A DNA stretch of 64,000 nt from contig CAINFC010000138.1 of assembly GCA_903847975.1 (NCBI GenBank), positions 1-64,000 on the forward strand, in the 5' to 3' direction. Shown one piece after another: positions 55,574-63,734 of this stretch (its first letter is position 1; every line of letters begins with the position of its first letter). The position numbers and the translations under genes were made by a program. The notes beneath the pieces were generated by a model. The model was not told the origin of the DNA. It did no database searches and saw only the letters and a list, made by a program, of their open reading frames with translations. The stretch comes from an uncultured Acidobacteriota bacterium (GTDB taxonomy: Bacteria; Acidobacteriota; UBA6911; CAINFC01).

Positions 55574-56041
55574 ATGAGAAGACTGGCGTTTAGTATGATG
55601 GTAGCTCTGGCCGTTTCCGCATGCGGTTCGTTCGCCGCGGACAGTTCTCTGGGTACCTGGAAGTTAAATCCCGGGAAATCGAAAAGTTCGGAAGCCAGAC
55701 AGATAAAATCTCGAACGGATATTCGCGAGGCGGCTCCCGACGGGGCGGTTAAAATGGCGACGGACATACAATATGCCGACGGCACTTCCATGCAATACAC
55801 CTACACCTGCAAGTATGACGGCAAGCCGTGTCCGACCACCGGTGCCCCCTTCGATACCATTTCCCTGAAACGGATGGACGCGAATACGGTAACCTTTGTG
55901 GTGAGCAAAGCCGGCGGGAAATATCATATGGAAGGCAAGTCGGTCGTTTCGGCGGACGGAAAAACCAGAACCCAGACCGCCAGCGGCACCAATGCCGAGG
56001 GCCAGCCGTCCTCCCACACCTACGTCTTCGACCGGCAATAG
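55574..56041 (+). CDS. Small exported protein, acidobacterial 'GTWKLN' type
   Basis: A 155-residue protein with signal peptide (MRRLAFSMMVALAVSACGSFA, with a possible lipobox Cys) and a beta-rich body beginning LGTWKLNPGKSKSS. This opening is common in small exported acidobacterial proteins of unknown role with a lipocalin-like appearance. AGGAGA precedes ATG 55574. Two cysteines in TYTCKYDGKPC may form a disulfide. Function unknown. Confidence 0.75.
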   Translation: MRRLAFSMMVALAVSACGSFAADSSLGTWKLNPGKSKSSEARQIKSRTDIREAAPDGAVKMATDIQYADGTSMQYTYTCKYDGKPCPTTGAPFDTISLKRMDANTVTFVVSKAGGKYHMEGKSVVSADGKTRTQTASGTNAEGQPSSHTYVFDRQ

Positions 56042-56226
56042 CGTAAAAGCCTGAGATCTTTTCCCGGCTTTCTGTGCAAAAAGAAAAGCGTGGCGGCCGG
56101 GGACATTCGCGCTTGCAGCTCCTCTTCCGCTACAAGCGGTTGCAGGAGCTTTCCTCCGGCATAGAGATTCTGATGTAAAATGGGTGCCGGGAAATCATGC
56201 CATATGAGGGGAAAGGGAGGTTGCGG

Positions 56227-57348
56227 ATGAGGTTGCCATGCATCGTGGGACTCCTCTGCGCAGGGCTTGGGTTGAGTGCCGCCGCGCAGAACAGGACCGG
56301 CCGGGAGCTGCGGCCGGAGCCTGTGCTGACTCTGGAGCCGGGGCCAGGCAATCCGAGGAATTCGGAAGGGGACTTTATCCGCTTGAAGGACGGCCGGATT
56401 CTGTTTGCCTATTCTCATTTTACCGGGGGCTCGGACGATGATGCCGCCTCCCATATCGCCGTCCGGGCTTCGAAGGACGGCGGACGGACCTGGACGCAGC
56501 AGGACGAGATTCTGGTGCCCAATGAAGGCCGGATGAACACCATGTCCGTTTCCTTCCTCCGGCTTCGCAGCGGGGCGATCGCACTGTTCTATCTGGTCAA
56601 GCATTCGCCTGCCGATTGCCGGTTGGTGGTCCGCTTTTCGAAGGACGAGGCCCAAACCTGGAGCGAGCCGCGTCTATGCATGGAAACCGGGGGCCATTTC
56701 GTAGTCAACAACGATCGCGTCATCCAGCTGAAAGGCGGGCGCATCGTGGTGCCCGCCGCCCGGCACAGCCTGCCGGGCCAGGATTTTCGCCCGCGCGGCG
56801 AGGCGCTCTGCTTCCTGAGCGACGACGAGGGGCAGACCTGGCGGCCGGGCAGATCGATTCTCACCGCTCCGCCGGACAGCCGAACAGGGCTGCAGGAGCC
56901 GGGACTGATCGAACTGCAGGATGGCCGGCTGATGATGCTGTGCCGGACGGATCTGGGCTGCCAGTACCGCGCTTATTCCAGCGATGGCGGCGACACCTGG
57001 ACGGATGCCGCCGCGAGCGATATCCTTTCGCCGGTTTCTCCGGCCACTTTGGGCCGCGTTCCGGGCAAGGGCGAACTGCTGATGGTCTGGAACGACCACC
57101 GGGCGATTGCGCCTTCGCTGCAGAATAGGCGGACGCCGCTCCGCGTGGCCCTGTCTCGCGACGAGGGCCGCTCCTGGGAGCGGGTGAAGAACCTGGAAAC
57201 GGATCCCGACGGATGGTATTGCTATACCGCCCTCGAGTTCCTCAAGGACCACGTTCTACTGGCGTATTGTGCCGGCGACAGAAAAACGGGCGGACTGAAT
57301 CGCACTCGGATTCTGCGTATGCCGATCTCCTGGTTTTATCGGAAGTGA
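56227..57348 (+). CDS. Exported sialidase-like BNR-repeat protein
   Basis: A 373-residue exported six-bladed beta-propeller of the sialidase superfamily. Three clear Asp boxes (SKDGGRTW, SDDEGQTW, SSDGGDTW) and two degenerate ones (SKDEAQTW, SRDEGRSW) are seen. GGGAGG precedes ATG 56227. Members in environmental bacteria cleave terminal sugars or are non-enzymatic; the arginine triad of true sialidases cannot be confirmed by eye. It stands beside sulfatase and GH3 genes, in keeping with glycan breakdown. Confidence 0.82.
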   Translation: MRLPCIVGLLCAGLGLSAAAQNRTGRELRPEPVLTLEPGPGNPRNSEGDFIRLKDGRILFAYSHFTGGSDDDAASHIAVRASKDGGRTWTQQDEILVPNEGRMNTMSVSFLRLRSGAIALFYLVKHSPADCRLVVRFSKDEAQTWSEPRLCMETGGHFVVNNDRVIQLKGGRIVVPAARHSLPGQDFRPRGEALCFLSDDEGQTWRPGRSILTAPPDSRTGLQEPGLIELQDGRLMMLCRTDLGCQYRAYSSDGGDTWTDAAASDILSPVSPATLGRVPGKGELLMVWNDHRAIAPSLQNRRTPLRVALSRDEGRSWERVKNLETDPDGWYCYTALEFLKDHVLLAYCAGDRKTGGLNRTRILRMPISWFYRK

Positions 57349-57417
57349 CAGCAGTCTGGCCGAAAAGCCTGCCTGCCGCACCCTCTGCCCGACCTTTCCC
57401 TTCCCCAGTATACGGAT

Positions 57418-57515
57418 GGCCTCCTTCTTTCTTCCGGACCTTCCCGTCTTCCTGTGAAATGAGGGCTTACAGGAAGAAAGGAAGAGCGGGAAGAAAGGCG
57501 AAAGGGCAGGTCGGA
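57418..57515 (+). repeat. Palindromic repeat family, copy 2
   Basis: Same orientation as copy 1 at 27400-27545 and nearly identical in the core CTTCCCGTCTTCCTGTGAAATGA...CTTACAGGAAGAAAGGAAGAGCGGGAAG (shown here broken). It can fold into a long hairpin. Confidence 0.75.
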
Positions 57516-57694
57516 AGAGACCTTATTACGAACATTTCATTGCCTGATAGCTTCGTACAAATTCGTTTTTACGAAGCTGTCCTCTCCTGACGGAGATGCA
57601 ATAAGTGGCTTGGGCTGCCCGGCCGAATTCAGGTCTTGCACCGGAATGCGCCCTTGCCGACTCGCGGTTTTTTTCAAAGAGCCAATAATTTTTC

Positions 57695-57723
57695 TTGACA
57701 GTTCCTCCGAAAAGCGCTACGTT
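57695..57723 (+). promoter_or_regulatory. Promoter candidate for the PilN-like operon
   Basis: TTGACA at 57695-57700 and TACGTT at 57718-57723 are 17 bases apart; the -35 is perfect, the -10 matches four of six positions. The transcript would have a leader of about 160 bases. Confidence 0.45.
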
Positions 57724-57890
57724 GCTTTTATCAAAGTTCCCAAAAAAGCGACCCTTGGCTCAAAAGGTATGCGTGTGTCTATACGTCGGAGTCCGCCGCG
57801 CCATTTCGAGCGTTGCCCATTCGGATGGCCCGGATATTATCGAGGAAAAGTTCCAAGCCACGCCAAATTGCGTCAGGAGGAAGAACAACC

Positions 57891-58370
57891 GTGAAAAAAA
57901 CGTCCAACCAGGGTCTTACCTGTGTTTTGCTCTTTGCGGTCCTTTTGCTGGGAGGCGGTTATCTGGGCCGACCATGGCTGCAGTCGTATCTATGGGAGCA
58001 GGAGCTCGATCGGGAAATCGCTCAGCTGAAGCCGCAGATCGAAGGTTTCGAGGCGATGCAGAAGCAAAACCAGGAAATGGCCGCGAAAATCGAGTTTCTG
58101 GAAAATATCTTCTGCGAGCAGGACCGCCTGCTCGAAATTCTATCGGAGCTCACCGATATGTTTCCCGAAGGCACGTATCTCAATTTTCTGAATGCCCGGG
58201 AAGGTGTGCTGCTCCTGCAAGGTTTTTCCAATTCGGCTTCCCAGCTGCTCCCGTTGCTGTCCGGGTCCCGCTATCTGCAATCTCCCGAATTGCAGGCTCC
58301 CTTTACCCGCGATCCGATCACCATGAAAGAAAGGTTCTTTATCAAAGCCCGCATGGAGGCCAAAAAATGA
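57891..58370 (+). CDS. PilN/GspL-like pilus or secretion assembly protein
   Basis: A 159-residue inner-membrane protein: a short cytoplasmic start, one membrane helix (CVLLFAVLLLGGGYLG), a coiled coil (LDREIAQLKPQIEGFEAMQKQ) and a ferredoxin-like domain with LLEILSELTDMFPEGTYLNFLN, typical of PilN or the C-terminal part of GspL. AGGAGG at 57875-57880 lies ten bases before GTG 57891. It is first of three coupled genes. The cytoplasmic actin-like partner (PilM or GspL N-terminus), the ATPase and the secretin are not in the window. Confidence 0.8.
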   Translation: MKKTSNQGLTCVLLFAVLLLGGGYLGRPWLQSYLWEQELDREIAQLKPQIEGFEAMQKQNQEMAAKIEFLENIFCEQDRLLEILSELTDMFPEGTYLNFLNAREGVLLLQGFSNSASQLLPLLSGSRYLQSPELQAPFTRDPITMKERFFIKARMEAKK

Positions 58371-58972
58371 ATCCCACTCATCGAATCCGGAATGTTTTAA
58401 TCGGGGGAGGAGTCTTCGGGGTCCTGTTTTTCTCGGCAATCTTCTGGGGACTGCCGGCGACCCAGGTCCCGACGGGGGACTCCGATAGCCTGGAGGCTAA
58501 AAAACAGATGCTGTCCCGTTTTCGGGCCCAGGCTGCCGTCAGGAATTTGCACCAGGCCCGGCAGGAGCAGAGTCAAAAACGGTTGGCCTCCTTTGAGCCT
58601 TTATTTCTGGAGGTCTCCGATCATATGCCGCCTTCCTCCCGACTGGAAGAAATCGTCCAAAAGGCCGCCGCCGAGAGCGGTTTGGTAGTCCAGCGAAGGG
58701 AACCCATCCAGCCCGGGCGCATCCATCCGGAATACCGGCAGGTCACCGTCCGGATCGATGCCCAGTGCACTCCGGAGCAGTTTACCGCCTTCCTGGTGGC
58801 AGTGCGCAGTTTTCCCAGGTTTTTGTGGATCACTGAAATCTCGTTGCGGTCTAGCCATATCAAGAACGGCATTCTGCTGTACCCGTCCGTCCTGGTGTCG
58901 GCAATTATCAAAAGTCCGGAAAGCCCTGGAAGTGAGAAGTCCGGCAATCCCGTCATCTCCTCCCGTCCTTGA
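58367..58972 (+). CDS. PilO/GspM-like assembly platform protein
   Basis: A 201-residue protein whose ATG overlaps the stop of the PilN-like gene (ATGA at 58367-58370). It has one N-terminal membrane helix, a coiled coil (residues 45-75) and a ferredoxin-like domain (SSRLEEIVQKAAAESGLVVQRREP...RQVTVRIDAQCTPEQFTAFLVAVRSFPRFLWI), the classic PilO/GspM arrangement. The C-terminal 30 residues are extra and low in complexity. It probably heterodimerises with the preceding protein. Confidence 0.8.
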   Translation: MNPTHRIRNVLIGGGVFGVLFFSAIFWGLPATQVPTGDSDSLEAKKQMLSRFRAQAAVRNLHQARQEQSQKRLASFEPLFLEVSDHMPPSSRLEEIVQKAAAESGLVVQRREPIQPGRIHPEYRQVTVRIDAQCTPEQFTAFLVAVRSFPRFLWITEISLRSSHIKNGILLYPSVLVSAIIKSPESPGSEKSGNPVISSRP

Positions 58973-59023
58973 GTTCAGGGGTCCAGGGGATGTGCAGGAA
59001 TCATGTTCTGGAGGGAAAGAAAA

Positions 59024-59299
59024 ATGAGTCGTAATATCCTGGCTCTGAATCTCCTGCTCGTGTTGCTCTGTCTTATTCTGGGATGGCAGACCTATCGGGA
59101 TACTCGAAAGTTTCAGACGGAGAACGGATCGATCCCCGTCCCATCGCTGCAGGAAATGAGCCCAAAACCTTTCCGTTCGCCGTGTGCCACCGCACGAGGC
59201 CCCGTCCAGGCGGCCGACTACCGGAGGATCGCCTCTCAAAACCTGTTTTGGGAAAGCCGGAAAGCGCGTGGATCCGATGGCGCGGCCCGGGCGAAATAA
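59024..59299 (+). CDS. Short GspC-like protein
   Basis: A 91-residue single-pass protein (LALNLLLVLLCLILGWQTY) whose periplasmic part ends with the DYRRIASQNLFWESR motif, resembling the Y-x-x-I-x-x-x-NLF-x-x-R motif of GspC-type type II secretion proteins and PilP. GGAGGG precedes ATG 59024, 51 bases after the PilO-like gene. It is much shorter than GspC and stops just after the motif, so it lacks the HR and PDZ domains; it may be truncated or a minimal partner. Confidence 0.6.
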   Translation: MSRNILALNLLLVLLCLILGWQTYRDTRKFQTENGSIPVPSLQEMSPKPFRSPCATARGPVQAADYRRIASQNLFWESRKARGSDGAARAK

Positions 59300-59443
59300 G
59301 GCGGGGACAGCGGTGTAGAGCGTGTTTTTTTTATACCGCCTGGTGGGATCAGCTCATAAAAAAGTCGGAAAGACCGGTGGCCGCGGCGCGCGGCCACCGG
59401 TGGCGAATGCACCCACCCGGACGGGCCGGAGGGGGCGAAACGG

Positions 59444-60886
59444 TTATGCTTTCCTGGGAACCACGAAGCCCGGCCGATACGGACGGGTGAGCAGTTCGTC
59501 GGCCTTTTTGTTGCCTTTGAATTTTTCCTTCCTGGGATCCATCTGCAGGGGCATCCCCACGGTCAGGTTTTCCTTGGCAATGTCCACTCCGTTGGCGGCC
59601 AGGTGTTCCAGCATGCGGGCGTAGGCTTCCTCCATCCCCTTTTCGCTTTTGATCCTGGCTTTGACCTCGTCCGGGCTGCACTTCTTTCCGAGGAGGTAGG
59701 ATATGTTGCCGGTGTGGCACAGGGCGCTGCTCAGGTGCCCTTCGAGCACATCGGCGTTCAGGTCGGCCACATTGCGGCTGCGGACCGCCTTGATAAAATT
59801 CTCGTAGTGGCTGGAGGTCCCTTTCCACTCCTTGATCTTCTTGCCTTCCTTGTCGAAGGCTGCGGCGGAGGTATAGCTCGGAACCGTTACGTGTCCGCCT
59901 TCGCATTCGATCACGATGCCGATGTCCGCTCCTTTGTACTTGTCCATTTCACGGACACCGCTTTTGGAGGGCAGCCCGCGGACTTCGAAAATCAGAGGGG
60001 CCGCCGGATAGTCGTGCAGGATCAGCTGGGTATTCGGGGTTTCCCCGTCGTCCGTGTAGCCGACCCGGCCTCCCAGGCTGAAAATGCGCGGGGAAAGGGC
60101 CATCTCCCCCAGGAACCAGCGGGCCACGTCCATTTCGTGGATTCCCTGGTTGCCCAGGTCGCCGTTGCCGGTATTCCAGACCCAGTGCCAGTCGTAGTGC
60201 AGCCGCTTGCGGGTCAGAGGCAGCTTGAGCGCCGGTCCGCACCAGAGATCGTAGTCGATTTCCGCCGGTACCGTCTGGGGCCCGTCCACCTTGCCGATGG
60301 TGTCCCTTCGCTTGTAGCACAGGGCGCGGGACACCTTGATCCTGCCGAGATTGCCGGCCCGTACCCAGGCCACGGCCTCCTTGATGCCGGTAACGGAGGA
60401 GCGGCTCTGGGTGCCGGCCTGCACGATTTTCTTGTGCTTGCGGGCGTACTCCACCACCCGCCGGCCTTCCGACACATTGTGGGAAATGGGCTTTTCCAGG
60501 TAAACGTCTTTCCCCGCCTGGATGGCCCAGATGGCGCCCAGGCTGTGCCAGTGGTTGGGCGTGGCGATGGAGACGGCATCCACGTTCTTGCTTTCCAGCA
60601 GCTTGCGGACGTCCGTGTAGGTTTCCAGGCTGGGATTCTTTTCCTTGAGCCGCTTGGCGGTGGCTTCCAGGATCCGGCTGTCCACGTCGCAGAGCGCCGT
60701 CAGGCGGACGCCGGGCACCGAACCCAGTCCGCTGATGTGGTCCCGGCCGCGCCCGCCGAAACCGATGACCGCAACGCGGATGTCGCTGTTGGCGCCCAGC
60801 ACCTGGGACCGGGAGCCGGTCGTCCAGACGGCCGCCGCTCCCAGGGGGGCAAATCGTAATAGATCGCGTCGAGTAATCTGGGGCAT
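59444..60886 (-). CDS. Tat-exported Gfo/Idh/MocA family oxidoreductase
   Basis: A 480-residue NAD(P)-dependent oxidoreductase with a twin-arginine signal (TRRDLLRFAPLGAAAVW), Rossmann motif AVIGFGGRGRDH at about 39-50 and the family motif YLEKP at 129-133 with Lys132 in the catalytic position. Such exported members act on sugars or carry a bound nucleotide; the class is abundant in Acidobacteriota and Planctomycetes. The C-terminus ends FVVPRKA. A truncated, internally deleted copy occurs at 63735-64000. It is convergent with the GspC-like gene. Confidence 0.92.
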   Translation of the reverse strand: MPQITRRDLLRFAPLGAAAVWTTGSRSQVLGANSDIRVAVIGFGGRGRDHISGLGSVPGVRLTALCDVDSRILEATAKRLKEKNPSLETYTDVRKLLESKNVDAVSIATPNHWHSLGAIWAIQAGKDVYLEKPISHNVSEGRRVVEYARKHKKIVQAGTQSRSSVTGIKEAVAWVRAGNLGRIKVSRALCYKRRDTIGKVDGPQTVPAEIDYDLWCGPALKLPLTRKRLHYDWHWVWNTGNGDLGNQGIHEMDVARWFLGEMALSPRIFSLGGRVGYTDDGETPNTQLILHDYPAAPLIFEVRGLPSKSGVREMDKYKGADIGIVIECEGGHVTVPSYTSAAAFDKEGKKIKEWKGTSSHYENFIKAVRSRNVADLNADVLEGHLSSALCHTGNISYLLGKKCSPDEVKARIKSEKGMEEAYARMLEHLAANGVDIAKENLTVGMPLQMDPRKEKFKGNKKADELLTRPYRPGFVVPRKA

Positions 60887-61059
60887 ACGTACTTTTCCTT
60901 CTTAAAAAATTGATAAAGGGAGGATCTTTCCAGACGAACCGTTTCCGGACCCATCCCGCTTTGACGAGTTGATTCTAAGGGGCAACCTCCGATGGCGTCA
61001 AGATCAGCGGGATGGAATTATGATAAAGCCGCCAGGCGTCCCCGTATACCGGCAACGAG

Positions 61060-61180
61060 CCATTCCTCTTTTCTCCCGCTCTTCCTTTCGTACGGTAAGC
61101 CCGGACTTTTCACAGGAAGGCAGGAAGGTCAGGAAGGAAGAATAAAGCCGTCCGGGTTTTTCGAATGGGGAGAGGGGTTT
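61060..61180 (-). repeat. Palindromic repeat family, copy 3 (inverted)
   Basis: Opposite orientation to copies 1 and 2: the complement reads with the TTCACAGGAAG core and GGAAGG arms, and is flanked by GAATGGGGAGAGGGGTTTTTTGC, the complement of the left flank of copy 1. It is more diverged than the other two. Confidence 0.6.
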
Positions 61181-61613
61181 TTTGCACCTCCATCCATAAA
61201 AAGCCTCCGGCAAGCCACGCGGCTCCGGGTCTTGCCAATCGCCGGGAGGGAATTTAGAATTGACGAAGGAATTGTGGTTAGGAAACAACTCCCTGGAAAA
61301 CCAATCTAGCGGGTCGATGGGCTACAGATGGATCCATTCCTACACCGAAGACCCCCTGGGACTATCGGCCGGCGGGAACCTGCCTCCGGCGGAATGACAC
61401 GCGCTTTGGAAAGTCAGGTCACCCAGTTTGGCATTCCGCTGGGTTACTCCGCATTCCCCACAGCGCTTCTATTTACTGCTCATCGCCCGGTGGGCCGACC
61501 GGTGCGAGGAGAGCCCGGCCTTCTCTGTCGGCAGCCCAACTCCAGCCGGGGGATTCGAAAATCTGGAGGCGGAGAATCAGAAGCAACAGCCAACTCGCCG
61601 AGATAACCTTTTC

Positions 61614-61645
61614 GGCTCCATCCCTCTCTATCGAGGGATGGAGCC
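61614..61645. repeat. Perfect 13-bp inverted repeat
   Basis: GGCTCCATCCCTC (61614-61626) and GAGGGATGGAGCC (61633-61645) are perfect complements with a 6-base loop, followed on the plus strand by CTTTTCC. It lies about 75 bases after the cytochrome gene stop and could stabilise or end that minus-strand transcript, although no U-tract follows on that strand. Confidence 0.55.
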
Positions 61646-61719
61646 TTTTCCGGATCGATTAACTTTCGCTTGCCCCGTATCGGTCGGCGGTCATGCCGCA
61701 ACCGGGGTTCGTTCCGGGG

Positions 61720-63558
61720 CTAATCGATGCTTTGATCCGGATCGAAAGCGACCGGATGGGCCGGCGCTGTTTGCAATATTCTGTTGGTCAGCGAAGAGGG
61801 CTTGGAGGTGTTCCACCAAATTCCTTGCGGGCCATACCATTCCATTAATTTCCTGGAAAGGTTGACATCGATCGGCTGATTCCATACGGTCGGAGCCGTA
61901 TCAATGCCCAACCCGAAAGCATCGGCGCGCGTTCCATGGCAGGAGACGGCACAGGCGTTCGGCATGCCGCCGCCGCTTTGGTACTGGATCGTTTTTTCCG
62001 GAGCGATCGGTTCGAAAGTATGGGAGCGGATGTCGTAAGGAGCTCCGCTGGCGGCGATTTTGGGCATATGGCATTCCACGCATCGTGAAAGGCCCAACAC
62101 ACGATCCGGACCGTAGGGATGCCGGCTGTGTTCGGAAGTCACCTGGGCAATCTTATTAACATTCGCCGCATACTTGGCAACTTCGGCCTTGGTGATGGCT
62201 GCAAAGGGACCGTGGGTGGCGTGACAAGCCAGGCAAAGTGTGTTGTCGGATACCTTGGTCGGTATTGTCAAATCGCCATCTTTGATCTGCGTGACAACCT
62301 GGTGGCGGTTTGTCCCGGCGCGATGAGGATTATGGCATTCCGTGCACACGACTTTATGGAAGGCGAAGGAGGGCTTTCCGGAGACAGCCATGTCCTCCCA
62401 CTGCTGATGATGCTGTCTTGAGTTTCTTCCATCCCCCCAAAGGCCGGGCGCTTCCTTATAATAATTGCTGAGGGGCTCAGCCTGTCCGGGATAGTATTGA
62501 AGTTTCGAATCCTCCTTATAGGGCCAGTCGTGGGTACCAGCCGGAACGGACTTGACCCGGACGTGGCATTGGGAGCAAATTTCATTCTGCTTCTCCGGTG
62601 TCAGTTTACCCGGATGGACGATCTTCGCTGGATTGCCCCCTCCCAGAACATGCAGGGAACCGGGCCCGTGGCACGCCTCGCAACCTATATTCAGAATGTC
62701 CGCATTCCCATCGCCGTCGAAATCGAAATAAGATGGGTCTTCCGGATAGTAAAGAGCCGCAGGAAAAGGTCGGTAGAGCCACTCGCCCGATGCCGTCTTT
62801 GCCAGCGTGCGAATACCGGTCGTGTGGCAGCCGATACAGCTTTTGGACTGGGTCGCCGCATTGGTGGCGATTTTGGCAGCGGTCACCGTCGAGTCGTATT
62901 TGGGAGCAAAAGTCGTCGGATCATACCAGTTGTTCGGGTTATAGAGCACATAGGCATTGGTCGCTTCGTTATATTGAACCGGAGACGTATAGGAGTCCTG
63001 GGAAAGCGAACCGTCCGCCAGCGGCACCCTTACCGCGTACCGCTGTTTCCAGTCGCCCGTACCGCCGTGGGTAAAGAGAACCGGCATCTTCAGGGTGCCG
63101 ATCGTCACGTAGTAGGTATCCTTCTCCAAAGCAAGGATGGGAGCATTCGGCTTATACGGGTCGAAGACGGACTTGATCCGATTAAAATCAAGACCCTGGG
63201 CGAAATCGTCGATTCCGTTCCGGTCGTAGTCGTTCATGACCCCTTTACCGTTTTGAAGGCTATAGGCGGACATGGGTCTGCGGTATGCCAAAGCGTGTTT
63301 GGTTTCCCGCCAGGAGGCGGCTTCTTTATGACAGGCGATACAAATTTCAGAGCCGAGGTAAACACCCCGCTGTAAATCGGCCTGTGTGTAATAGGTGCCC
63401 AGCATGCGGCTGATTTTGCCGGAAGACAGAAGCTGTTTAACTTCCGCTTCCAGCGGCTTATCATGAGAGGAGGAAATCTTGATTTGGTTGTTGTCCGCCC
63501 GGCCGGTCCATATGGCCAAGCCCAGACAGGCAAAAACGAACGTAGCTTTCATTTTCAT
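61720..63558 (-). CDS. Exported multihaem cytochrome c
   Basis: A 612-residue periplasmic or outer-surface cytochrome with seven canonical CXXCH motifs (CIACH, CIGCH, CEACH, CSQCH, CTECH, CLACH, CVECH) and an eighth of the form CAVSCH (CX3CH). The first lies near residue 75. A signal peptide starts at ATG 63558 (or 63552). Multihaem cytochromes pass electrons in anaerobic respiration, often to extracellular or nitrogen/sulfur acceptors; the arrangement does not match a family I can name, though cytochrome c-554-like and octahaem proteins share such motifs. Cytochrome c maturation could use the TlpA-CcdA protein at the left end. Confidence 0.88.
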   Translation of the reverse strand: MKMKATFVFACLGLAIWTGRADNNQIKISSSHDKPLEAEVKQLLSSGKISRMLGTYYTQADLQRGVYLGSEICIACHKEAASWRETKHALAYRRPMSAYSLQNGKGVMNDYDRNGIDDFAQGLDFNRIKSVFDPYKPNAPILALEKDTYYVTIGTLKMPVLFTHGGTGDWKQRYAVRVPLADGSLSQDSYTSPVQYNEATNAYVLYNPNNWYDPTTFAPKYDSTVTAAKIATNAATQSKSCIGCHTTGIRTLAKTASGEWLYRPFPAALYYPEDPSYFDFDGDGNADILNIGCEACHGPGSLHVLGGGNPAKIVHPGKLTPEKQNEICSQCHVRVKSVPAGTHDWPYKEDSKLQYYPGQAEPLSNYYKEAPGLWGDGRNSRQHHQQWEDMAVSGKPSFAFHKVVCTECHNPHRAGTNRHQVVTQIKDGDLTIPTKVSDNTLCLACHATHGPFAAITKAEVAKYAANVNKIAQVTSEHSRHPYGPDRVLGLSRCVECHMPKIAASGAPYDIRSHTFEPIAPEKTIQYQSGGGMPNACAVSCHGTRADAFGLGIDTAPTVWNQPIDVNLSRKLMEWYGPQGIWWNTSKPSSLTNRILQTAPAHPVAFDPDQSID

Positions 63559-63734
63559 AAAGTGCCCCGAGTTAAGAAAAAGTTGAGAACGATCATTCCA
63601 TCGCAGCAAAGTCAATCTGTCACATGCGGCGGTCCCCGTTTTGGCTATGCCGTGCCTACAATACTTGGCTTTGCAATCGCAAAAGGAAATCCATCGGGAA
63701 ACTTTATCGCCGGCAATGCCGGTGTGTCAAGGTC

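Larger units (their letters stand above)
57349..57890. other. Intergenic region with repeat and promoter
   Basis: No gene is supported. It contains palindromic repeat copy 2 (57418-57515) and a promoter at 57695-57723 for the following three genes. Confidence 0.5.
60887..61719. other. Long intergenic region with repeat
   Basis: No supported gene in 830 bases. It holds palindromic repeat copy 3 near 61060-61180 and the hairpin at 61614-61645. Frames in 61330-61610 read as Arg/Gly/Pro-rich noise. Confidence 0.5.

Noticed and set aside
60887-61719. CRISPR array or small RNA gene in the long gap
   Set aside because: No regularly spaced direct repeats and no recognisable RNA structure besides the single hairpin and the dispersed palindrome.
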